Origin: Planctomycetaceae bacterium
Lineage (GTDB): Bacteria; Planctomycetota; Phycisphaerae; Phycisphaerales; SM1A02
Assembly (NCBI GenBank): GCA_027488265.1
Contig: JAIYCA010000267.1
Coordinates: forward strand, 1-7,736
Direction: 5' to 3'
Length of the DNA stretch: 7,736 bases
The notes under the pieces were generated by a model, which did not search any database, was not told the DNA's origin, and saw only the letters and a program-made list of their open reading frames with translations. The translations under genes and the position numbers were made by a program. Shown here piece after piece: positions 1-5,489 of the stretch (position 1 is the stretch's first letter; each line of letters opens with the position of its first letter).

Positions 1-1236
1 CGTGAGGGCGTGCAGGAACACGAAGCGATTGAGCAGATCGATATCGGTGGACCGTCGATGCTGCGCTCCGCCGCGAAGAATCATGAGTTCGTCGCGGTCG
101 TGACCGATCCGTCGCAGTACGACCGTGTCGCGAGCGAACTCGCGGCAAACAAAGGCGCAACGTCGCTTGAATTGCGTCGCGCGCTCGCAGCGGCGACCTT
201 CGCACGGACTGCTGCCTACGACACGGCAATCGCTGCGTGGATGAGTCAGCGCGCGGGAAATCGCTTCCCTCCGGTGTTTGAACTCCGCGGCGTCAACGAA
301 GGCGAACTGCGCTACGGCGAGAATCCGCACCAAGCGGCCGCGGTTTATCGTGATCCGACCTACCGCGGACCAAATGTGGTCGGCGCGGAATTGCTGCACG
401 GAAAGCCGCTCTCCTACAACAACTTGCTTGATGCTGCGGCGGCGCTCGAACTTGTGCAGGACTTGCGCGAGCTCGCGCCCGACATGGTTGGCGCGGTCGT
501 CGTGAAGCACACGAATCCGTGCGGTGCTGCGGTCGCGCCGACGCTGCGCGAGGCGTTTGCGAGGGCGTACGCGGGCGACCCGCTCGCCGCGTTTGGCGGC
601 ATCGTTGCGCTGAACGGCGTCGTTGATCGCGCGACGGCGGAAGAGATCGTCGCCGGTGAGAAGTTCCTCGAGGTCGTGGTGGCCGCGGGATACGACGCCG
701 ATGCGCTCGCGCTTCTGCAGGCGCGCTGGAAGAACGCTCGACTCCTCGCGGTTGGCCCAGTGAGCGCAGCGCCGAAGTCGGTTTTGGTGCGCTCGATTCC
801 CGGCGGTTTCTTGGCGCAAGAGGCCGACACGCACGAGATCAACGCGACTGCTTTCCAGCATGTCGCGGGGCCTGCGCCCGACGCGGCAACGTTGCGCGAC
901 GCGGCGTTCCTCACGGCGGTGGTGAAGCACCTCAAATCGAATGCCGTCTGCATTGGGCGCGATGGGCAACTCTTTGGTGCGGGCGCGGGGCAGATGGACC
1001 GCGTGGCGAGTTGTCGGAACGCGGTTGAGAAGTCGGGCGCGCGTGCAATGGCTGGCGCGGTCGCGGCCAGCGACGCGTTCTTCCCCTTCGACGATGGCCC
1101 GCGGCTCTTGATTGACGCGGGCGTCCGCTGCATCGTGCATCCGGGCGGCTCGAAGCGCGACGAAGACACGTTCAAACTCTGCAACGAGCGCGGCGTGACC
1201 TGCCTCGTGACGGGCGTGCGTCGGTTTCGGCATTGA
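1..1236 (+). CDS. purH: Bifunctional AICAR transformylase/IMP cyclohydrolase PurH, 3' part (5' end outside window)
   Basis: PurH carries out the last two steps of de novo IMP synthesis in the cytoplasm: formyl transfer from 10-formyl-THF to AICAR, then ring closure to IMP. The frame is open from the first base, and 411 codons are present before a TGA. Bacterial PurH is usually about 510-530 residues, so roughly the first 100-120 residues (most of the MGS-like cyclohydrolase domain) lie upstream. Visible family landmarks, in order, are IDIGGPSMLRSAAKN near the start, RYGENPHQ, the KHTNPCG motif (Lys codon at 505, His codon at 508) that belongs to the transformylase active site, DPLAAFGGIVALN, GAGAGQMDRVASCRNAVE, ASDAFFPFDDG, PGGSKRDED, and the typical C-terminal ending TGVRRFRH. 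No frameshift or missing motif is seen in the part present. The ATG at 10 is internal and is not the true start. Nothing downstream looks cotranscribed. Confidence 0.97.
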   Translation, partial: REGVQEHEAIEQIDIGGPSMLRSAAKNHEFVAVVTDPSQYDRVASELAANKGATSLELRRALAAATFARTAAYDTAIAAWMSQRAGNRFPPVFELRGVNEGELRYGENPHQAAAVYRDPTYRGPNVVGAELLHGKPLSYNNLLDAAAALELVQDLRELAPDMVGAVVVKHTNPCGAAVAPTLREAFARAYAGDPLAAFGGIVALNGVVDRATAEEIVAGEKFLEVVVAAGYDADALALLQARWKNARLLAVGPVSAAPKSVLVRSIPGGFLAQEADTHEINATAFQHVAGPAPDAATLRDAAFLTAVVKHLKSNAVCIGRDGQLFGAGAGQMDRVASCRNAVEKSGARAMAGAVAASDAFFPFDDGPRLLIDAGVRCIVHPGGSKRDEDTFKLCNERGVTCLVTGVRRFRH

Positions 1237-1283
1237 CGGCGTGCGTGACGTGGTTGGAGCGCTCGCAACCTGCTTCGCAACTT

Positions 1284-1465
1284 GCTCGCTTTGGCGTGGA
1301 TTGCACCAAAGGTCGCCGCCGCAGCGGCGACCGCAAGAACCACAAGCGCTCGCGACTGGCGGGCGGCTGAAGCGCCGCTTTAGGTGCCGCTCTCGCTCGC
1401 TCTGGCGCGAATCACGCCAAAGGTCGCCGCTGCAGCGGCGACCGCGAAGACAACGCGGCGACCGC
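1284..1465. repeat. Duplicated 51-bp element with a 22-bp palindrome, plus a partial third copy
   Basis: Two copies of a 51-bp element lie at 1284-1334 and 1395-1445, 111 bp apart in the same orientation, with about seven differences. Each contains a near-perfect palindrome with arms GGTCGCCGC and GCGGCGACC. In copy 1 (1311-1332) the centre is CGCA. In copy 2 (1422-1443) it is TGCA, which makes all 22 bp self-complementary. A third partial copy, GCGGCGACCGC, sits at 1455-1465. No T-run follows, so the palindromes do not look like intrinsic terminators. They fill most of the gene-free gap between purH and nuoC and resemble intergenic palindromic (REP/BIME-like) repeats, though whether they recur in the genome cannot be seen here. 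Confidence 0.7.
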
Positions 1466-1477
1466 GAGAACCCGCGC

Positions 1478-1483
1478 TATACT
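1478..1483 (+). promoter_or_regulatory. Probable -10 element of nuoC giving a leaderless transcript
   Basis: TATACT, one mismatch from the TATAAT consensus, ends 9 nt before the nuoC ATG at 1493. With normal -10 to start-site spacing, transcription would begin at or within a few bases of the ATG. The intervening bases, CGCCGCCCC, hold no Shine-Dalgarno sequence, which fits a leaderless mRNA. No convincing -35 hexamer lies 16-18 bp upstream; that stretch is occupied by the GCGGCGACCGC repeat. Confidence 0.5.
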
Positions 1484-1492
1484 CGCCGCCCC

Positions 1493-2050
1493 ATGGCCGA
1501 CAAGCCCGTCCTCGATCACCCCTCGCTTCCGATCATCAAGGAAGCGTTCCCTGGCGTGAAGTTCATGGCCGCCGAGTTCCGCGGTCTCACCACGCTGATC
1601 TGCCCGCCAGAACGCATGCACGACGTGCTGCGTCAACTCCGCGACGACCCGCGACTCGACTACAACTTCCTGACGGACGTCGTCGGCATCGACTACTTGA
1701 AGTACCCCGTCAAGCAGCCAGGGCGCTTTGCGGTTGTCTACCTCATCCAGTCGTACAAGTACGAGCGCCGCCTCGCGGTGAAGTGCTTCCTCGATCCAAC
1801 GCTCGATACGAGCGGTATCGCCGAAGATCCTGCGCTCGAAATCGAAAGCGCGTGCGACCTTTGGCCGGGCGCAGAGTGGACCGAACGCGAGGTCTACGAC
1901 ATGTACGGCATTCGCTTCCGCGGACACCCAGACCTTCGTCGCATTCTCATGTGGAAGGACTTCCCCGCATTCCCGCTTCGCAAGGATTACCCAATCACGG
2001 GCCGCGGCGAACGCGAAACCTACACGCCGCTCACGCGCGAATCGCGCTGA
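1493..2050 (+). CDS. nuoC: NADH-quinone oxidoreductase subunit C (complex I 30 kDa subunit)
   Basis: NuoC is a peripheral-arm subunit of respiratory complex I, sitting with NuoB, NuoD and NuoI on the cytoplasmic side of the membrane. The 185-residue product has the 30 kDa-subunit fold: an N-terminal alpha/beta region (about 10-60), a central strand region (FAVVYLIQSYKYERRLAVKC, 79-98), then the family signature at 131-152. That signature is ERE, then D136-M-Y, then H145-PDL-R149-R-IL, agreeing with the PROSITE complex I 30 kDa pattern as I remember it. The ending FPLRKDYPITGRGERE is also typical. The length fits stand-alone NuoC, not a NuoCD fusion. I chose the ATG at 1493 because conserved sequence begins there and a -10 element sits just before it; an in-frame extension back to 1241 is repeat-derived and Arg-rich. 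The neighbours are purH and a nuclease-like gene, so it is separated from the rest of the nuo set. Confidence 0.93.
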   Translation: MADKPVLDHPSLPIIKEAFPGVKFMAAEFRGLTTLICPPERMHDVLRQLRDDPRLDYNFLTDVVGIDYLKYPVKQPGRFAVVYLIQSYKYERRLAVKCFLDPTLDTSGIAEDPALEIESACDLWPGAEWTEREVYDMYGIRFRGHPDLRRILMWKDFPAFPLRKDYPITGRGERETYTPLTRESR

Positions 2051-2077
2051 GCCTCGCCAACGAACTGCACATCTCGA

Positions 2078-2109
2078 CCCCCGCGCATGGACTTGCGCGG
2101 GGGCGTTTT
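2078..2109 (+). terminator. Rho-independent terminator after nuoC
   Basis: A perfect 10-bp stem, CCCCCGCGCA (2078-2087) with TGCGCGGGGG (2094-2103), closes a 6-nt loop and is followed by CGTTTT. It begins 27 nt after the nuoC stop. It separates nuoC from the downstream nuclease-like gene and indicates that nuoC ends its own transcript. Confidence 0.85.
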
Positions 2110-2175
2110 CATAGAAGACTCGACGCAGCAACACTCATCAGGACGCAGAAGAATCAAGCCTCGCGCGAGCGCGCC

Positions 2176-3012
2176 ATGCCAGAAACGAAACGACATTTGC
2201 AGTTGAAGGACATCGCGCTCGCGTGGCTGCGCGCGATCGGTTGTCGCGCGGTTGCGTCGGAAGTGTCGTGCCCATTCAACCGCTACCGCTTTGACGCGCT
2301 CGGTTGGCTCGATCACGCAGACGATCCGCGCGCCGTCGAAGTGCTTGGTCATCCCGCTGCGGAAGCGCGCGCGCCGCGCGTGATCGCGATCGAATGCAAG
2401 CAGTCGCGCGCAGATTTCGCATCCGATGACAAAGACCCGAAGGAACTCGTGCGCCGCAAGGAGTACCTCATCGAACGTCGGCGCGTGATCGAAGAACTGC
2501 GCATCAAAGTGCGCGAGCCGCATCTCCGCCACGCAGGCTCCACGCTCTTCGAGTCACTCGACACATGGGAGTTCGGCGCGAGCCGCATCGCCGCGTACCG
2601 CGCAGTTGTGACGGAACTCGCGTCGATCGATGAACGCCTCGGGATCGATACGAAGTTCGCCATGCTCGCGCGCTGGCGCGTGGCCGACCACCTCCTCGTC
2701 ATGGCGCCGCATGGGCTCTTGCGCCCGCGCGAGGTTCCCGGAGGTTGGGGACTCGTCGAAGTCGATCCGAAAGCGCTCCGCAAAGGTTGGGAGCCGATTG
2801 TCGGCGAGCCGATCCCCTGCGCGTTGCGTGTCGCACCCGCGGCACTCGGTGCGCCCGAGAAACGCCGTACGCGCCTTCTGCGCAACCTCGCGGTCGCGGC
2901 GAGTCGTGGCGTAGGGTTTGGAATCATGCCGCCGAAACCGCGCGGAGACGCAACGCCGTGCGAGGGCGCAACGCCGCGCGAGGGCGACGCAACGCTCTTT
3001 CCGCCCGCCTGA
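2176..3012 (+). CDS. PD-(D/E)XK nuclease-fold protein, MmcB-like
   Basis: The 278-residue protein resembles the MmcB family of putative DNA-repair endonucleases, which have a restriction-endonuclease-like fold. Visible core: an N-terminal helix (LKDIALAWLRAIGC, 10-23), E29, then D40 in RFDALGW, and I72-E73-C74-K75-Q76-S77 followed by RADF. This gives a D-x32-ExK layout, the expected metal-binding triad. After RADF there is a long charged stretch (about 82-165, rich in Glu, Arg and Lys, probably helical) where compact MmcB proteins run straight on. The last core strand is DHLLVMAP (171-178), followed by GLLRPREVPGGWGLVEVD. The C-terminus (about 255-278) is low complexity and repeats ATPxEG. 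The ATG at 2176 is chosen because the homologous region starts there; the frame is open far upstream but overlaps nuoC and its terminator. No clear Shine-Dalgarno sequence is seen. The fold call is fairly firm, but the exact family and DNA target are not. Confidence 0.6.
   Translation: MPETKRHLQLKDIALAWLRAIGCRAVASEVSCPFNRYRFDALGWLDHADDPRAVEVLGHPAAEARAPRVIAIECKQSRADFASDDKDPKELVRRKEYLIERRRVIEELRIKVREPHLRHAGSTLFESLDTWEFGASRIAAYRAVVTELASIDERLGIDTKFAMLARWRVADHLLVMAPHGLLRPREVPGGWGLVEVDPKALRKGWEPIVGEPIPCALRVAPAALGAPEKRRTRLLRNLAVAASRGVGFGIMPPKPRGDATPCEGATPREGDATLFPPA
2950..2985 (+). repeat. 18-bp tandem duplication in the nuclease-like gene
   Basis: Two 18-bp units, GCAACGCCGTGCGAGGGC (2950-2967) and GCAACGCCGCGCGAGGGC (2968-2985), differ at one base. 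They keep the reading frame and encode ATPCEG-ATPREG, then a partial third unit (DATL). This looks like a recent slippage duplication in a disordered tail. Confidence 0.75.
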
Positions 3013-3076
3013 ACTCTCAACGCGCAGTGATGGCAGAACTCAACCCGTAGTCCTGCAGGAACTCCGCACGCATGCC

Positions 3077-4438
3077 TTACGGGGTTCGTGCAACTCGGAA
3101 ACCGATGTTGGGGCTCCCGTACTCGGCAAAGAAGAGTTGCCGCGCCGAACTCCGCGCCGGGAAACCATCGAGTGGTTCGAAGTTCGTGTGCGCTCCACCA
3201 CGAAGTAGTCGAATCCCCTTGGTGCCCTGCGACGGACCCGTCGGGTTCGTCTGTGGAGTAGAGGGATAGTTCCCCCACCAGTCCTTCACCCACTCGAACA
3301 CATTGCCAAGCATGTCGTGCATGCCAAGAGCGTTTGCAGCCTTCGTGCCCACCACTTGGGGCGTTCCAGTGCTGCCCGGTCCCCACGCGATCACCGAGAG
3401 CAGCGCGTCGTTGGAGGTACCGTTCGGGAAGCCCGGACCGCTGTGGAACGCCGTTGTTGTGCCGGCACGGCACGCAAACTCCCACTCCGCCTCGGTGAGG
3501 AGGCGAAGTCCAGTGGAGGTCAGGAAGGGCTGAATCGCCAAGTAGTTGAGGCTTTCGACGGGCCGATTCGGCTCATTCGAAAATCCATTCGCGGGCTGGT
3601 AGTACGACGGGTTCGACCCCATCCGCGCCTGCCATTGCGCTTGCGTGACTTCAAATCGCCCGACGTAGGTGGTGTTCGTCAGCGTGACCTCGTGAACGGG
3701 AGACTCGTTGGTGGTGCACCCCCAAGCGATCGACGGTGAGCATCCCATCATGAAGGTGCCCGACGGAACGGCAAGCATCTCGATGCCAGAAGCGTTGTCC
3801 TTGACACGCCATGGGAAACCTGTCGCTGCGATCTTCGTTCGTAGCGCGTCATCCGTGATCACCTGCGGATCGGGCATCTGCTCGAGCACCGTAAACCACG
3901 TTGGGCTCGCGTAACGGAACGCGTTCGACAGAGTCGCCGTGCCGCCTGGAGTTGTCACAGCGACGTTCTTCACACCCACAGTCCCTGGTGGCGCGACCAC
4001 TTTGATCGTCTCCGCGTCGATCACGATCAGGTCGGTCGCAGGGACGCCGCCGATCGAAACCGAGGTCGCTTGGGCAAGGAGTTGACCTGTGATGGTCAGG
4101 GTGGTGCCACCTCCGACGGGTCCATTTGCAGGCATCGAACGTTCAAGGGTTGGAGCACAGGGTCCCCAGCGAACGAAGAGTGTGGAGAGATCCACTCCGT
4201 TCACCATGCCATCGCCGGTCAAGTCCGCTGGACATACTGGCGCGCCACACGGGCCCCACGCACCAAGCAACACCGTGAGATCTCGTGCGCCGACCGTGCC
4301 GTCGCGATCGATGTCTCCTGAACAAGTGGCCCCCTGAGCGCAGGCCGCTTGGATGACGGAACCCATGAACGGAAGCAGGGTCGCCGCGAACAAAACAACC
4401 GCGCGCCCACAAAGCCGAGAGTTGGAGTGTTGACTCAT
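3077..4438 (-). CDS. Secreted dockerin-like/IPT-TIG/SUMF1-domain protein
   Basis: The 453-residue protein has a Sec-type signal peptide (about 1-35, with a hydrophobic run AVVLFAATLLPFMGSVIQA). Two EF-hand/dockerin-like motifs follow, with putative Ca-binding positions D42, D44, D46, D53 and D72, T74, D76, D83, each followed by a WGPC motif. Next come an IPT/TIG immunoglobulin-like domain (about 97-177: PANGPVGGGTTLTITG through NAFRY) and a C-terminal SUMF1/formylglycine-generating-enzyme-like domain (about 214-453: MLAVPSGTFMMG, FEVTQAQW, NRPVESLNY, RLLTEAEWEFACRAG, MLGNVFEWVKDWW, RLLRGGAH, NIGFRVAR). The paired catalytic cysteines of true aerobic FGE, expected after the RGG segment, are absent, so sulfatase maturation is unlikely; a binding or structural role outside the cytoplasm fits better. 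The start at 4438 has AGGGAG 7 nt upstream and begins the signal peptide. A longer open frame to 4771 runs antisense through a tRNA and is not coding. It converges on the nuclease-like gene; the 64 bp between the two stops hold no convincing terminator. Confidence 0.9.
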   Translation of the reverse strand: MSQHSNSRLCGRAVVLFAATLLPFMGSVIQAACAQGATCSGDIDRDGTVGARDLTVLLGAWGPCGAPVCPADLTGDGMVNGVDLSTLFVRWGPCAPTLERSMPANGPVGGGTTLTITGQLLAQATSVSIGGVPATDLIVIDAETIKVVAPPGTVGVKNVAVTTPGGTATLSNAFRYASPTWFTVLEQMPDPQVITDDALRTKIAATGFPWRVKDNASGIEMLAVPSGTFMMGCSPSIAWGCTTNESPVHEVTLTNTTYVGRFEVTQAQWQARMGSNPSYYQPANGFSNEPNRPVESLNYLAIQPFLTSTGLRLLTEAEWEFACRAGTTTAFHSGPGFPNGTSNDALLSVIAWGPGSTGTPQVVGTKAANALGMHDMLGNVFEWVKDWWGNYPSTPQTNPTGPSQGTKGIRLLRGGAHTNFEPLDGFPARSSARQLFFAEYGSPNIGFRVARTP

Positions 4439-4445
4439 GAATGAT

Positions 4446-4451
4446 CTCCCT
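4446..4451 (-). promoter_or_regulatory. Shine-Dalgarno sequence of the SUMF1-domain gene
   Basis: On the minus strand AGGGAG lies 7 nt before the ATG at 4438. This fixes the start at the signal peptide methionine and contrasts with nuoC and the 5449-6189 kinase, which have none. Confidence 0.75.
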
Positions 4452-4482
4452 GACCGCGCCGATGGCGGCGGAATGGACTTCG

Positions 4483-4510
4483 AAGATACTTCGGGCCGAT
4501 GGACGGTCAA
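4483..4510 (-). promoter_or_regulatory. Sigma70-type promoter of the SUMF1-domain gene
   Basis: Read on the minus strand, TTGACC (4510-4505) and TATCTT (4488-4483) are separated by 16 bp, a good match to TTGACA and TATAAT. The predicted start is near 4476, giving a leader of about 38 nt that contains the AGGGAG ribosome binding site. This is the best-formed promoter in the window. Confidence 0.6.
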
Positions 4511-4608
4511 GCGTTCCATCGCGTCAAATTGGTGCATGCCGCCTTTACAGAGGCCGCGTTTCAGAGCGCGGCGCATCCGTTCGACCGATACCATTTCGGT
4601 GCTCTTGA

Positions 4609-4682
4609 GCCCCGGTAGCTCAGTTGGATAGAGCACGCGCCTTCTAAGCGCGTGGTCGGCGGTTCGAATCCGCCCCGGGGTG
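4609..4682 (+). tRNA. tRNA-Arg (anticodon UCU)
   Basis: The sequence folds as a full cloverleaf: acceptor arm GCCCCGG with CCGGGGT (G1 paired to U72 as a wobble), D arm GCTC/GAGC with a 9-nt loop, anticodon stem CGCGC/GCGCG with loop CTTCTAA giving anticodon TCT, a 5-nt variable loop, and T arm GGCGG/CCGCC with loop TTCGAAT. The discriminator base is G at 4682. CCA is not encoded; TTG follows. It reads AGA codons, which should be rare in this GC-rich genome. It stands alone and lies upstream of, and antisense to, the SUMF1-domain gene. I see no clear promoter or terminator for it. Confidence 0.95.
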
Positions 4683-4810
4683 TTGTGAAAGCTGCGGTCG
4701 TCCCCTGCTCGAAACAGCTGAGAGGTTGCAACGAAGCAGCCGCGAGAGGTCGGCATGCGCGCATCGCACACCTCGTCGCTCGCACGAGACGATGCAACGC
4801 GTGATGGCGC

Positions 4811-4911
4811 CCTTGAATTCCGAAGACCTCGAATTCAGAAGACCTCGAATTCAGCAAACCTCGAGACTGAAAACCTCGAGTATTCAAAACCTCGAGTACT
4901 CAATACCTCGA
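4811..4911 (+). repeat. Tandem array of 15-16 bp repeats directly upstream of tdk
   Basis: Six head-to-tail units lie at 4811-4826, 4827-4842, 4843-4858, 4859-4873 (15 nt), 4874-4889 and 4890-4905, with a partial seventh (CCTCGA) to 4911. The unit is CCTCGANTTCANAANA-like. The first three each contain the palindrome GAATTC (at 4815, 4831 and 4847, spaced exactly 16 bp). The last three each contain CTCGAG (at 4860, 4875 and 4891). The array ends 5 nt before the tdk ATG and is clearly more A/T-rich than its surroundings. It lies in the promoter or leader of tdk. The stretch between the tRNA and the array (4683-4810) shows nothing recognisable. Confidence 0.85.
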
Positions 4912-4916
4912 TCGCC

Positions 4917-5489
4917 ATGCCCGTCCTCACCGTTCTCTGTGGCCCAATGTTCGCGGGGAAGACGACCGAGCTTCAACGGCGCGTTCTCGCTGCCCGCGCG
5001 CTTGGGCAACACGTCCTCGTCGTGAAGCCTGCGCGGGATACGCGCTACGCGTCTGATGCGATCGTCACGCATACCGGTGAGCGCGTCGCGGCAAAGTCCG
5101 CGCGCGACGCGACCGATCTGCTCCGACTCGTCGATGGAGAGCCCGCGACTCCGTCACTCGTCGCGATCGATGAAATCCACTTCTTCGCGTCCGAGGTCGT
5201 CGCGCCGATCAACACCCTGCTCGATCGCGGCGTCTCCGTCATCGTCGCAGGTTGTGACCTCGACCACTTCGGCGAACTCTTCGCGCCCTTTGACGCGCTG
5301 ATTCCGCGCGCACACGAAGTCGTGCACATACGCGGAACATGCGCACGCTGCAGTGCTCCGAGTACGCATAGCGAGCGGCTCATTGCGGCGACCGAGCGCA
5401 TCGTCGTCGGCGGTGCTGGCGAGTTTCTCGCAACGTGCGCTGACTGCTTCAGACCCTCTCAGCGTTCTCCGCGCGATATGCCACGATGA
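4917..5489 (+). CDS. tdk: Thymidine kinase (type II, zinc-binding)
   Basis: Thymidine kinase phosphorylates thymidine (and deoxyuridine) to the monophosphate with ATP, the salvage route to dTTP. The 190-residue product matches type II TK throughout: P-loop G9-PMFAGKT-T17, KPARDTRY (37-44) followed by THTGE, the Walker B/catalytic base region VAIDE86-IHFF, the segment GCDLDHFGELF (112-122), zinc ligands C142-x2-C145 and C174-x2-C177, and VGGAGEF (164-170) near the thymidine-binding lasso. Length is normal. The ATG at 4917 is taken because homology starts two residues later; the frame stays open back to 4755, but that extension is translated from the repeat array. No Shine-Dalgarno sequence precedes the ATG. 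The 3' end overlaps the convergent kinase gene by 41 bp. Together with that kinase and the nucleoside transporter it forms a salvage locus. Confidence 0.93.
   Translation: MPVLTVLCGPMFAGKTTELQRRVLAARALGQHVLVVKPARDTRYASDAIVTHTGERVAAKSARDATDLLRLVDGEPATPSLVAIDEIHFFASEVVAPINTLLDRGVSVIVAGCDLDHFGELFAPFDALIPRAHEVVHIRGTCARCSAPSTHSERLIAATERIVVGGAGEFLATCADCFRPSQRSPRDMPR

Noticed and set aside
414..1343. Long minus-strand open frame opposite purH
   Set aside because: Shadow of purH in GC-rich DNA; no domain resemblance, Ser/Ala/Arg-rich composition.
1241..1492. N-terminal extension of nuoC
   Set aside because: The peptide is a translation of the palindromic repeats, Arg-rich and repetitive, and lies upstream of the likely promoter.
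1384..2175. Upstream extension of the nuclease-like protein
   Set aside because: It overlaps nuoC in another frame and would read through the intrinsic terminator; conserved sequence begins at 2176.
3050..3060. Shared terminator between the two convergent genes
   Set aside because: Only a short palindrome (TCCTGCAGGA) without loop space or a T-run.
2349..3485. Minus-strand open frame of 378 codons across the convergent gene ends
   Set aside because: It overlaps two well-supported genes and has no recognisable domain or start signal.
4439..4771. N-terminal extension of the SUMF1-domain protein to 4771
   Set aside because: It is antisense to tRNA-Arg and yields the well-known spurious tRNA-antisense peptide. 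The signal peptide, Shine-Dalgarno and promoter all place the start at 4438.
4561..4887. Minus-strand open frame of 108 codons across the tRNA
   Set aside because: Same tRNA-antisense artefact (GFEPPTTRLEG-type peptide); no family resemblance.
4811..4911. CRISPR array
   Set aside because: The units are contiguous, 15-16 bp and degenerate, with no spacers and no cas genes nearby.
4755..4916. N-terminal extension of thymidine kinase through the repeat array
   Set aside because: Type II thymidine kinases start just before the P-loop, and the extension is translated repeat with a period that is not a multiple of three.
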